DNA from: Mycolicibacterium sp. TY81
GTDB lineage: Bacteria > Actinomycetota > Actinomycetes > Mycobacteriales > Mycobacteriaceae
Reading direction: 5' to 3'
DNA: 64,000 nucleotides
Assembly: GCF_018326285.1 (NCBI RefSeq)
Contig: NZ_AP023362.1
Coordinates: 2,046,001 to 2,110,000, forward strand
The notes beneath the pieces were generated by a model. It saw only the letters and a list, made by a program, of their open reading frames with translations. It made no database searches and was not told where the DNA came from. Positions within the stretch are counted from its first letter, which is position 1; each line of letters opens with the position of its first letter. This document shows, one piece after another, positions 10,394 to 17,761 of the stretch. Position numbers and translations under genes: made by a program.

Positions 10394-11323
10394 GTGAAAC
10401 TCGCGCGGCCCGATATCCGGCATCCCCGTGTCGTTTTGGCAGGTTGTCAGGCCCTCGTCGAAGGTGACGGGGACGACGACGGATTGGTCAAGGCACTGCG
10501 GGACCGCGGCTTGCACGCGCACTGGCTGGCGTGGGACGACCCGGCCACGCTGCGGGCCGATCTGGTGATCCTGCGGGCCACGTGGGACTACACCGAGCGG
10601 CACGACGAGTTTCTGGCGTGGACCAAGCAGGTGCGCAATCTGCTGAACGCGCCTGCCGTGGTGGCGTGGAACTCCGACAAGCGGTATCTGGCCGATCTGG
10701 CTGCGGCCGGGGTGCCGACCGTCCCCAGTGGTTTCTTCGCGCCGGGGGAGTCGGTGTCGGTGCCCCGCGGTGAGGTCGTGGTCAAGCCCGCGGTGGGTGC
10801 GGGTTCGGTTGGCGCGCAACGTTTCACGGATGCGCATGCGGCCGCTGCGCACGCTGCTGCGTTGCAGGCCGATGGCCGCACGGCGCTCATCCAGCCCTAC
10901 GACGAGCGCATCGAGGCGGGGGAGACCGCGCTGGTGTTCCTGGCCGGCAAGCAGTCGCACGCCTTCGTCAAGGGGCCGATGTTGCCGCCCGCCGGCGGCA
11001 GTCTGGAGATGCACGAATCCGGCACGTACGCCGAGGAGCAGCTGCAGCCGGCCGACCCGGACTTCGAACTGTGGGATGTCGGTTACGCCACGCTGGCTGC
11101 GGCGGCAGCGCATCTCGGCATCGAGCCGACGGAGTTCCTGTACGCCCGGGTGGACGTCATCGGGGACCGCCGGGATTCGCAGCTACTGGAACTCGAACTC
11201 GTCGAACCGGGGCTGGGTTGGCGACAGCTGGCCGAGCCCGAACGTGCTCCGGCGCAACGGCAATTCGCTCTCGGTGTCGAGTCGGCTCTGGAGCGGCTGG
11301 GGCTCGGTCCGCTGTCGCCGTAG
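10394..11323 (+). CDS. ATP-grasp domain protein (Rv1455-like)
   Basis: A 309-aa conserved protein at the position of Rv1455. The C-terminal two thirds look like an ATP-grasp fold. The nucleotide-binding lysine segment EVVVKPAVGAGSVGAQRF is near 120-140. The metal-binding end has EFLYARVDVIGD and LLELELVEPGLGWR near 250-280. Such proteins ligate a carboxyl group to an amine, but the substrate is not known. The GTG start lies close to the divergent qor start, so the two promoters must overlap. This is the last core gene before the accessory island. Confidence 0.8.
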   Translation: MKLARPDIRHPRVVLAGCQALVEGDGDDDGLVKALRDRGLHAHWLAWDDPATLRADLVILRATWDYTERHDEFLAWTKQVRNLLNAPAVVAWNSDKRYLADLAAAGVPTVPSGFFAPGESVSVPRGEVVVKPAVGAGSVGAQRFTDAHAAAAHAAALQADGRTALIQPYDERIEAGETALVFLAGKQSHAFVKGPMLPPAGGSLEMHESGTYAEEQLQPADPDFELWDVGYATLAAAAAHLGIEPTEFLYARVDVIGDRRDSQLLELELVEPGLGWRQLAEPERAPAQRQFALGVESALERLGLGPLSP

Positions 11324-11716
11324 TTACGTCTCGGCGACGGGATCGACTGTGCGCAGTCCCAGGGCAGCAGCCACCCGCAGCACGCCGGCGTCATGACTGA
11401 CCATGACCGTGCCACTGCCCAGGCTCAGGGCGGTGGCCAGGTGAATCGCATCGAGGGTCTTGACGTGCTCAGTGATCGATTCGGCTGTCGTGAGGACGGA
11501 CTCACTCAGCGGCGCGGTGGCGATCTTGTCCAACAGGTAGTCACGCTCGAGCACTGGGCGCTGCTGCCGACGCAGGACTCGCGTGAGCTCGGTTTGCAGG
11601 ATGCGCGACGACACCACCTCGTGCTGTTCGGTGGCCGCGTCGAACCAAGCCACCGCACGTCGGTGACCTTCGATCGCGTAGACGGCGACGGACGTGTCGA
11701 GGTAGTAGCGCGTCAA
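11324..11716 (-). CDS. VapC-type PIN-domain toxin
   Basis: A 130-aa PIN-domain ribonuclease and the toxin of a type II toxin-antitoxin pair. The acidic catalytic residues expected for PIN domains are present: Asp7 in YYLDTSV, Glu44 in LQTELTR, Asp89 in TLDAIHLATAL and Asp109 in VSHDAGV. VapC toxins cleave specific tRNAs or rRNA when the antitoxin is lost. The start is a TTG at 11716 that overlaps the antitoxin stop in TTGA form, so translation is coupled. The gene abuts the ATP-grasp gene end and marks the left border of the accessory island. Confidence 0.9.
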   Translation of the reverse strand: MTRYYLDTSVAVYAIEGHRRAVAWFDAATEQHEVVSSRILQTELTRVLRRQQRPVLERDYLLDKIATAPLSESVLTTAESITEHVKTLDAIHLATALSLGSGTVMVSHDAGVLRVAAALGLRTVDPVAET

Positions 11717-11964
11717 CGATCCGATGCCATTTCGGCAAGGAGCGCGTCGATCTGCTTGGCGGACTTTCGGGGCAGATGTCGCTCGGCGAGACGCGGAGCG
11801 GCCGGATTGCGCGGCGGAATGATTCCCGACGACTCCGAATCCACCGGAACCAGGCGGGCGACGGGGTGCCGGTGCCGAGTGACCACGTAGGTTTCGCCGG
11901 CGGCAACGTCTTCGAGCGCCGCGGTCGGGTTCTGCCGCAGCTCGGCGACGGTGATCGACTTCAT
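11713..11964 (-). CDS. Phd/YefM-type antitoxin of the VapBC pair
   Basis: An 83-aa antitoxin. The N-terminal half (SITVAELRQNPTAALEDVAA then ETYVVTRHRHPVARLVPV) is the Phd/YefM DNA-binding fold. The C-terminal part, ending in APRLAERHLPRKSAKQIDAL, should bind and block the toxin. The ATG at 11964 is chosen because the Phd fold begins there; eleven upstream residues in frame overlap the operator. No Shine-Dalgarno is visible, and a near-leaderless mRNA is likely. The family assignment is to Phd rather than AbrB-type VapB. Confidence 0.88.
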   Translation of the reverse strand: MKSITVAELRQNPTAALEDVAAGETYVVTRHRHPVARLVPVDSESSGIIPPRNPAAPRLAERHLPRKSAKQIDALLAEMASDR

Positions 11965-11967
11965 GAC

Positions 11968-11998
11968 GATGATTGTAGATATCATATCTACAATCATC
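11968..11998 (-). promoter_or_regulatory. 31-bp palindromic operator of the toxin-antitoxin operon
   Basis: A perfect inverted repeat with 15-bp arms, GATGATTGTAGATAT at 11968-11982 and its complement at 11984-11998, around one central base. It ends 3 bp before the antitoxin ATG. On the minus strand it contains TATGAT (plus 11981-11986), a good -10 hexamer, so repressor bound here would cover the promoter. Autoregulation by antitoxin-toxin complexes is the family norm. The block is AT-rich unlike the surrounding DNA. Confidence 0.85.
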
Positions 11999-12043
11999 TA
12001 GGTTAGCGTGTCATCGCTGTAGCACCATGCGGTATTCATTTAG

Positions 12044-12535
12044 ATGTGGTCTGTGCCGTATGACGAGCCGCGTGACGACCATGACCGCGGCATTCCGGAC
12101 TACCGAGGCCTGGCCTCCCACATTGGGCACAGACTTGCCGCCAACGGGCCGAACATCATCGCTCCCAACGGCCGCGCGTTCTGGAAGCTCACCGACGCCG
12201 ACAGTGGTGCGCTCGCGTGGCTGGCGTTCACTCGGCCGAATGGCTCGGCGTTGGCCCGGCGCAAGGTGTGGACATTGATCCCGCGTCTGCAGGTTTTCAT
12301 CGCCAACTGGTTCGTCAGCGTCGACCACCAGCTCACCGAGGTTCGGTGGGTACACACGAACATCGACATTTATGAGGCGCGCGAAACAGCGCTGTTGGTG
12401 CCGGAGCCGTCAGCCGACGATTTGAAGCGAATCACTCGACCCGAGGCAGTGCTGACCCTGGATGACATCGACCGGCACAAGGTGACGACGGTGCTGGGCA
12501 AGGGAACGGATCATGCACTGAAAGGGCGACGATGA
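12044..12535 (+). CDS. Hypothetical protein of the accessory island
   Basis: A 163-aa soluble protein that I do not recognise. It is Trp- and His-rich in the middle (FWKLTDADSG, LAWLAFTRP, FIANWFVSVDHQ) and has a charged C-terminus ending KGTDHALKGRR. No signal peptide, membrane helix or known catalytic motif is visible. Its stop overlaps the start of the nuclease-like gene by 4 bp (ATGA), which suggests that the two products act together, for example as specificity and effector subunits; that is inference. The ATG at 12044 has only a weak ribosome site, so the start is uncertain. Confidence 0.6.
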   Translation: MWSVPYDEPRDDHDRGIPDYRGLASHIGHRLAANGPNIIAPNGRAFWKLTDADSGALAWLAFTRPNGSALARRKVWTLIPRLQVFIANWFVSVDHQLTEVRWVHTNIDIYEARETALLVPEPSADDLKRITRPEAVLTLDDIDRHKVTTVLGKGTDHALKGRR

Positions 12536-13245
12536 CGCACCTGGACAAACAGGAATTTTACGCGTGGGCTTACCACGACCTGCTGGCAAACACGACCCGC
12601 GGCGTCCTGGCCGAGTACATCGTTGCGAGAGCGCTCGGCATCGACACCAAGAAAATCACGCGTGTCGAATGGGATAAGCACGACCTCGAAGTCGACGGTA
12701 TTGGCGTGGAGGTGAAATCGGCTGCCTACGTCCAATCGTGGCATCAAGATCAAGACCTGTCTTCGATGATCTCGTTCAACATCGGCCCCGCGAAGTGGTG
12801 GGACGCCCGTACCAACACCTATGCCGCTAACGCGGAGCGAAGCGCCGACGTGTATGTCTTCTGCTTGCTCAACGGCACGAAGCGCGACGACATCAATCCG
12901 CTCGATGTCACACAATGGGCGTTCCATGTCCTGGCGACGAGCATCCTCAATCAAAAAGCAGTGACACAGAAGACGATTCGGCTCGGACCGCTCATCGCCC
13001 TCGGTGCACAACAGTGCGCGTGGGACACGCTGGGGGATGTCATTCGTGAGAAGGCTTTGGCCAACCGCGAGCACTCATTGCCAGAACGTCGACCCGCCCG
13101 TCCCGGGTTCGACACCTACACTGCGACGACGACCGCCGCCGGCACCGCCGCGATCTGCGACGCCGAACCCGCGGACGGAACTGTCACCCCCGGGCATTCG
13201 AATCCTCGGAAGAGTTCTGCGAATGACGGAGCTGCAGGTCCGTAA
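12532..13245 (+). CDS. PD-(D/E)XK nuclease-like protein
   Basis: A 237-aa protein. Residues about 20-60 carry LAEYIVARALGID, then HDLEVDGIGVEVKSAAYVQSW. The spacing of Asp (HDLEVDG) and the E-x-K of VEVKSAA fits the PD-(D/E)XK nuclease core seen in restriction enzymes and related proteins. Conserved-looking WDARTNTY, ADVYVFCLLNG and WAFHVLATSILN segments follow. The last 50 or so residues are Ala/Thr/Pro-rich, may be disordered and overlap the next ORF by 23 bp. It is coupled to the preceding unknown gene. DNA cleavage is inferred from the motif only; no methyltransferase is adjacent. Confidence 0.7.
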   Translation: MTHLDKQEFYAWAYHDLLANTTRGVLAEYIVARALGIDTKKITRVEWDKHDLEVDGIGVEVKSAAYVQSWHQDQDLSSMISFNIGPAKWWDARTNTYAANAERSADVYVFCLLNGTKRDDINPLDVTQWAFHVLATSILNQKAVTQKTIRLGPLIALGAQQCAWDTLGDVIREKALANREHSLPERRPARPGFDTYTATTTAAGTAAICDAEPADGTVTPGHSNPRKSSANDGAAGP

Positions 13246-13429
13246 CTACGCGTCCGAAGAACTCGCAGCGTGGTTTGATGAGTATGCCCGGTACACCCGC
13301 GACTGTGTGAAGCGAGCGAGACTGGAGGGCCGCAGCATCCGACCGGACTGCACCCACGAGGACTGCCTGCGATGTTCCTCCCCACCCCTTGGAGAACGGA
13401 GGCACGATGGCCTACAAGTACTTGGCTGA
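13223..13429 (+). CDS. Small Cys-containing hypothetical protein
   Basis: A 68-aa ORF that overlaps the end of the nuclease-like gene by 23 bp and the start of the HD gene by 23 bp. The first 55 codons have high GC at third positions, as coding DNA does here. It contains a C-x4-C-x2-C cluster (CTHEDCLRC) that could bind metal. There is no strong ribosome site, so coupling to upstream translation would be needed. It resembles nothing I know and could still be a chance frame. Confidence 0.45.
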   Translation: MTELQVRNYASEELAAWFDEYARYTRDCVKRARLEGRSIRPDCTHEDCLRCSSPPLGERRHDGLQVLG

Positions 13430-14042
13430 CGGTGATTACGCGGTGTGGCGATTGGGTGATGGCCCTGTCGCCCCGTGGATCGAGACGTTCAACCCGATCA
13501 GAGGCTGGATCGCCGCGGACCTTCCTCGGCAGGCCGGTGATGCACAGCCTGTTTCCGAGGCTGAGGCAATGCAGGTGTGCGACGCGCTGAGGCGACGCGT
13601 AGCTGCGAACCGCATCCGCATGACCGCACTCGAAGCGGCGAAAGCGATCGCTCACCGCGAACACTCCCACCAATCTGACAAGGCCGGGCAGCCGTACATC
13701 GGGCACGTGTCCCGTGTCGCCGCACAAGTGTCCGACGACCACGACGCTGAGACAGTGGCATGGCTGCACGACGTCGTCGAGGACACCAGCATCGAACTGT
13801 CCGATCTAGGCGACGAATTCGCGCCGCACATCGTCGCAGCTGTCGATGCGATCACCCGCCGCGTAGGCGAAGCCCCAGCCGACTACTACCGACGGGTCCG
13901 CGGTAATGACCTGGCACGCCGTGTAAAGCTCGCCGACATCGCCGACAACTCTGACCCTGTCCGTCTAGCTGGCTTGGATTCGGCGACTCGTGAACGCCTT
14001 GAACGCAAGTACCGACAGGCGCTGGAAGCTGTATCGGCCTAG
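13407..14042 (+). CDS. HD-domain protein, (p)ppGpp hydrolase-like
   Basis: A 211-aa protein whose residues about 75-200 match the HD hydrolase half of RelA/SpoT enzymes. It has AHREHSHQSDKAGQPYIGHV, then the metal motif WLHDVVEDTSIELSDL (HDxxED type) and the later RRVKLADIADNSDP. No synthetase domain is present, so it resembles stand-alone small alarmone hydrolases (MESH1 type), which remove the 3-prime diphosphate of ppGpp. About 70 N-terminal residues of unknown fold precede it. A CGGAGG ribosome site 5 bp upstream supports the ATG at 13407. Another nucleotide or phosphoester could be the real substrate. Confidence 0.72.
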   Translation: MAYKYLADGDYAVWRLGDGPVAPWIETFNPIRGWIAADLPRQAGDAQPVSEAEAMQVCDALRRRVAANRIRMTALEAAKAIAHREHSHQSDKAGQPYIGHVSRVAAQVSDDHDAETVAWLHDVVEDTSIELSDLGDEFAPHIVAAVDAITRRVGEAPADYYRRVRGNDLARRVKLADIADNSDPVRLAGLDSATRERLERKYRQALEAVSA

Positions 14043-14184
14043 CCCACTGTTCTGAATCGGGGCACACCGGTGATGCACTGTCGTTGCCTACTGTCCGGAG
14101 TTGCCAGTGCTAGCGCCTGCAAGTCGGGGCTACGCCTAAAGTTGTCAGTGGTCAGGTTTACCGTCGCGATCGAAAGGGGGTGCC

Positions 14185-14727
14185 ATGGCGCAGCCGATTC
14201 TGAAGTTCCCCGACTACTGGTCCGAATCCGATCTCAACGATCTACCTGCGGACGGGCACCGCTACGAGATCGTCGATGGGAGCCTGCTCGTGACGCCGCC
14301 GCCGTTGGACAGTCACCAGGGGATAGGTGGCAATTTGTACTTCATCCTGCGGAGTGCGGCTCCGGTCGGCTGGCGGGTGCTGTACGAAGTCGGTGTCCGC
14401 GTCCCGGGTGGAAATTTCATCCCAGATCTGGTTGTCCTCAAGCCTGATGCCGCCCGCGGAGTCGAATGGCGCGAGTCGTCCGACGTTGCACTGGTGGTCG
14501 AGATTGCTTCGCGCTCAACTGAACTCGTCGACCGGAGTCTGAAGGTCATCAAGTACGCCGAAGCGGGAATCCCAAACTACTGGCGGATTGAGGGCGACGG
14601 AACGGTCGAAGTTCGCGCGCTCACCGACGGTCAGTACGTCATGAAGGGCACGATTGCGCCCGGGGAACCGGCACACCTTGCCGAGCCCTTCAGTGTGGAA
14701 TTCGACCCCGCGAATCTCACTGATTAG
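14185..14727 (+). CDS. Uma2-family (DUF820) putative endonuclease
   Basis: A 180-aa protein of the Uma2/DUF820 family, which has a PD-(D/E)XK-like fold. The hallmarks are DLPADGHRYEIVDGSLLVTPPP near residue 15-37, the acidic FIPDLVVLKPD near 75, and LVVEIASRSTELVDRSLKVIKYAEAGIPNYW near 100-130 with the E-x-A and K positions. GAAAGGGGG 5-13 bp upstream is the ribosome site. The family is abundant in cyanobacteria and actinobacteria, and its biological role is poorly defined. It ends by overlapping the convergent ctaA gene by 11 bp and closes the accessory island. Confidence 0.85.
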   Translation: MAQPILKFPDYWSESDLNDLPADGHRYEIVDGSLLVTPPPLDSHQGIGGNLYFILRSAAPVGWRVLYEVGVRVPGGNFIPDLVVLKPDAARGVEWRESSDVALVVEIASRSTELVDRSLKVIKYAEAGIPNYWRIEGDGTVEVRALTDGQYVMKGTIAPGEPAHLAEPFSVEFDPANLTD

Positions 14728-15646
14728 CGGAGCTTGGGGCGCAACGCGACCGCATCGACGCCCATAGCGCCGCAGTAGCCGCGGTGCAGGCGCCGGCGCC
14801 CGCGACGTGGATGGCGACGAGAACCGCGGGTACGCCGGTGTAGAACTGGACCGCGCCGACCGCGCCCTGCGCGAGCACCAGCCCGGCCAGGACCGCCAGC
14901 CGCAGCAGGACGGGTTTGGGGGCGCGCACCGCCAGCAGGGCGAAGCCCAGCCCGATGACGAAGCTCAGGTAGGCCACCAGCAGCGACGAGTGAAGGTGCG
15001 CCAGATCGGTGATCTCGACCTGCAGGCGCTTGACCGGTTGAAGGGCGCTCTTGTCGCCGGCATGGGGTCCGGCGCCGGTCACCAGCGTGCCGGTCACCAA
15101 CACCGCGGACAACGTGACGGCGGTCAGGGCCGTGAACCAGCGCAGCGGCCGCGGTACGACGAGTTGGTCGGTGCCCGAATCGGGTTCGCCGATCTTGACG
15201 TAGAGCAGCACCGCCAGCCAGACCATCACCATGGACACCAGGAGGTGGACGGCGACGGTCCACCACAGCAGCCCGGTACGGACCGTGATGCCGCCGATGA
15301 TTGCCTGCACCACCGTCGATGCGGGCATCAGCCAGGCGTAGAACTTGACCTCGCGGCGGCGGCCGGCGCGGATGACGGCCAGCACCGCCAGCGCGGCGGT
15401 CAACACCACACCGAACGTGAACATCCGATTGGTGAACTCGACCGCCTGGTGCACGACGGGTACCTCGGCGTGGGGCACCGGCACGAAGCTGCCGGGGAAG
15501 CACTGTGGCCAGGTCGGGCAGCCCAGTCCGGATGCCGTCACGCGGACGATGGCCCCGGTGACGGCGATGCCGCCCTGGGTCAGGATGACCAGGAACGCGA
15601 TGAGCCGCTGGACCCGAAGCGAGGGGATGGGCAGCTTGTCGAGCAC
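14717..15646 (-). CDS. ctaA: Heme A synthase (COX15/CtaA family)
   Basis: A 309-aa integral membrane protein with eight predicted helices. It converts heme O to heme A for the aa3 oxidase. Family motifs are GAIVRVTASGLGCPTWPQCFPGS near residue 32-54, with the paired cysteines, and conserved His residues in VVHQAVEFTNR and DLAHLHSSLLVAY. The position equals Rv1456c, which older annotation lists as an ABC membrane protein. The GTG at 15646 is the start. Together with ctaB at 7426 it completes heme A biosynthesis in this window. Confidence 0.92.
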   Translation of the reverse strand: MLDKLPIPSLRVQRLIAFLVILTQGGIAVTGAIVRVTASGLGCPTWPQCFPGSFVPVPHAEVPVVHQAVEFTNRMFTFGVVLTAALAVLAVIRAGRRREVKFYAWLMPASTVVQAIIGGITVRTGLLWWTVAVHLLVSMVMVWLAVLLYVKIGEPDSGTDQLVVPRPLRWFTALTAVTLSAVLVTGTLVTGAGPHAGDKSALQPVKRLQVEITDLAHLHSSLLVAYLSFVIGLGFALLAVRAPKPVLLRLAVLAGLVLAQGAVGAVQFYTGVPAVLVAIHVAGAGACTAATAALWASMRSRCAPSSANQ

Positions 15647-15666
15647 AGGCTGATGGTAGATCAGCG

Positions 15667-16245
15667 TTAACTACGTGGCGTAGTAGGGGCGACGAACGGC
15701 ACCAGCACCTGATCGACGAGGTCGACGACGAGGTCGTCGGTGATGGGGTCGCCGGTGATCAGGAGTCGGTGCCACAGGACGCTCTGGCCGAGTTCGCGGG
15801 CGATCTCCACGGGTACGTCGGCCCGGACGTCGCCGCGGGCGACTCCGCGCGCCAGGAGATCGGCCATCTCTTCCTTGCGCCAGCCAATCACGTCGGCCCG
15901 GAACGCGGCGGCGAGTTCGTCGTCCCGTGTCATGGCCGCGACCACCGCGCGCATGGTGGCGGCCTGAGGTCCGGTGAACACCGCGGCCCAGCCGCGCAGT
16001 ACCGCCAGCATGTCACCGCGGTAGCTGCCGGTGTCGGTGTGCGGTATCGCAGCTTTTGCGTTGCGCAGCAAGGTGTCTCGCAGCAGTGCGGCGCCGTCGG
16101 GCCAGCGCCGGTACAGCACGGGCTTGCTGGTCCGGGCCGCGGTGGCGACAGCCTCCATCGTCACGCCGGCCGGTCCCTGCTCGGTGAGCAGTGTCATGAC
16201 CGCGGCGCGGATCGCCGCATCGAGCTCGTCGCCGCGTCGTCGCAT
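15667..16245 (-). CDS. TetR-family transcriptional regulator
   Basis: A 192-aa TetR repressor. The N-terminal HTH covers about residues 10-55 (DELDAAIRAAVMTLL, GPAGVTMEAVATAARTSKPVLYRRWPDGAALL). The rest is the helical ligand-binding domain. The ATG at 16245 has an excellent GAGGAGGT ribosome site. It is divergent from the DAPG-hydrolase-like gene at 16332, and a 14-bp palindrome lies between them, so it most likely represses both itself and that neighbour. The inducer is unknown; a phenolic substrate of the neighbour would be the obvious guess. Confidence 0.9.
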   Translation of the reverse strand: MRRRGDELDAAIRAAVMTLLTEQGPAGVTMEAVATAARTSKPVLYRRWPDGAALLRDTLLRNAKAAIPHTDTGSYRGDMLAVLRGWAAVFTGPQAATMRAVVAAMTRDDELAAAFRADVIGWRKEEMADLLARGVARGDVRADVPVEIARELGQSVLWHRLLITGDPITDDLVVDLVDQVLVPFVAPTTPRS

Positions 16246-16276
16246 CAGACCTCCTCGAAGAAACGCTTGCGTATCT

Positions 16277-16290
16277 TAACTGGCCAGTTA
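16277..16290. promoter_or_regulatory. Palindromic operator in the TetR divergent region
   Basis: TAACTGGCCAGTTA is a perfect 14-bp palindrome between the divergent starts at 16245 and 16332, a typical TetR operator size. The 8-bp direct repeat CGTATCTT occurs at 16270-16277, touching the palindrome, and again at 16315-16322 next to the downstream ribosome site. Binding by the adjacent TetR protein is inferred. Confidence 0.7.
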
Positions 16291-16331
16291 GGCGTAGTGA
16301 TCAAGAAACGGAACCGTATCTTGGAGGAGCT

Positions 16332-16940
16332 ATGAGCCGACCGATCCTGTATCCGCTGCGGTCCGTCGACACCGCGACCGTCCGCTACTTCGGCGCACCC
16401 CACGGCCGGCGGCGGGTGACCATCGAACATCGGCCGCTACCTGGGGTGACGCCGCCGATGCTCCTCGATTGGTTCACGCACCTCGGCGGCACCATGCGCT
16501 ACGGCGACCAGATCATCGACCGGTACCTGGCGTGGCATCCCGTCGACCACATCCGGTGGGAACTGGCCCGCCCGGCCAGAACTGGTGGCGCGGCCGAAGG
16601 TGCCCGGTTTCGCATCGTCGAGGCGTTCGGCGGCCGGCCGGAGTACCGCGTCGACGTGGTGGACACGGTGGAAAAGCTCGACGAGACCGGCATCCGGTTG
16701 GTACAGCGGGTGGCCGGCGTCATCGTGTTCAGCCTTGAACACACCTGGTCAGCGGGCACCGAAGGGGCGCACTATGTCAGCGTTCTCGACGTCGGTGCGC
16801 GGTCGGCGCTCATGGCGCCGGTCAACCGGCTGCTGCTCCGGCGGTTCCCCGACGACATGGTGCGTGCCTGGGTGAAGCACAACATCGAAGAGGTCGGTCA
16901 GCTGGAATTCCTGCTGCCGGAGTTGGCCGCGGTGGTCTGA
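16332..16940 (+). CDS. DAPG hydrolase (PhlG)-like protein
   Basis: A 202-aa protein resembling the 2,4-diacetylphloroglucinol hydrolase (PhlG) family, zinc enzymes that cleave a carbon-carbon bond in acylated phenols. Likely metal-site features are the His cluster in IIDRYLAWHPVDHIRWE (about 62-78), Glu/His in FSLEHTW, and a C-terminal H-x3-E motif in WVKHNIEEVGQLEF (about 178-191). It is shorter than typical PhlG (about 290 aa), so the substrate may differ. A GGAGGA ribosome site supports the ATG. It is controlled, by inference, by the divergent TetR gene. Confidence 0.68.
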   Translation: MSRPILYPLRSVDTATVRYFGAPHGRRRVTIEHRPLPGVTPPMLLDWFTHLGGTMRYGDQIIDRYLAWHPVDHIRWELARPARTGGAAEGARFRIVEAFGGRPEYRVDVVDTVEKLDETGIRLVQRVAGVIVFSLEHTWSAGTEGAHYVSVLDVGARSALMAPVNRLLLRRFPDDMVRAWVKHNIEEVGQLEFLLPELAAVV

Positions 16941-16947
16941 ACAGCGG

Positions 16948-17730
16948 TCAGCTGAACCGGAACCAGCGCAGCGCGGCCAGTCCGGCGAGCACGCCCCACG
17001 CGGCCAGCACCGCAATGCCGAACCAGTCGACCGACAGCGTCATCGCCTGGGTCAGTGATTCGGTGAGCGCGCCCGACGGCGTCAGTCGCGCCACCCAGCG
17101 CAGCGCTTCGGGGACGACGCGGTGCTCGATGGTCAGGGCGCCGAGCCCGGCCAGGATGAACCACAGCAGGTTCGCCAGGGCCAGCACGATCTCGGCCTTC
17201 AGCGTTCCGCCAAGCAGCAGGCCCAGGGCTGCGAACGAGGCGGTGCCGAGCGCGATGACCACCGCGCCCAGCAGCAGGCTCAGCGGGCTCGGCCGCCAGC
17301 CCAGCGCAATGCCGATGCCGCCCAACAGGATTGACTGCAGGAACACCGTCGTGACCACGGCGAGCGACTTACCGGCGATGATGCCCCACACCGGCAACGC
17401 GGTGGCGCCGAGGCGTTTGAGCGCGCCGTAACGCCGGTCGAAGGCGACGGCGATGGCCTGCCCGGTGAAGGCTGTCGAGATCACCGCCAGCGCCATGATC
17501 GGCGGGGTGAACGTCCCCGGGCGGTGGTCGCCCAGCGAGCCCAGCGGCAGCAGGGTGAGCCCGACCAACAGGGTGATCGGGATGAACATGGTCAACAGCA
17601 GTTGCTCGCCGTTGCGCAGCAGCAGCTTGAGCTCCAGGCTGTACTGCGCCGCGAGCATCGCGGGGATGGCTGCGGGCCGCGGGTCCGGGGTGAACGTTCC
17701 CGGGGCGAACCGATTTGTCGCTGTACTCAT
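16948..17730 (-). CDS. ABC-2 type transporter permease (Rv1457c-like)
   Basis: A 260-aa membrane protein with six hydrophobic segments (about residues 45-65, 78-98, 125-150, 155-180, 185-205 and 232-255). It has the ABC-2 layout, with a polar N-tail and a conserved YGALKRLGATALPVWGIIAGK loop. It pairs with the ATPase at 17762-18691, 31 bp upstream, as Rv1457c pairs with Rv1458c. The substrate is unknown; older drug-export annotation of this family is not based on specific motifs. It converges on the PhlG-like gene with a 7-bp gap. Confidence 0.88.
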   Translation of the reverse strand: MSTATNRFAPGTFTPDPRPAAIPAMLAAQYSLELKLLLRNGEQLLLTMFIPITLLVGLTLLPLGSLGDHRPGTFTPPIMALAVISTAFTGQAIAVAFDRRYGALKRLGATALPVWGIIAGKSLAVVTTVFLQSILLGGIGIALGWRPSPLSLLLGAVVIALGTASFAALGLLLGGTLKAEIVLALANLLWFILAGLGALTIEHRVVPEALRWVARLTPSGALTESLTQAMTLSVDWFGIAVLAAWGVLAGLAALRWFRFS

Positions 17731-17761
17731 GCGCGATCCGCCTTCGCTACTCGCTGGCCAC

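Noticed and set aside
11324..14727. The accessory island as a prophage or integrative element
   Set aside because: No integrase, attachment-site duplication, phage structural gene or tRNA target is present; only the abrupt break in gene order supports insertion.
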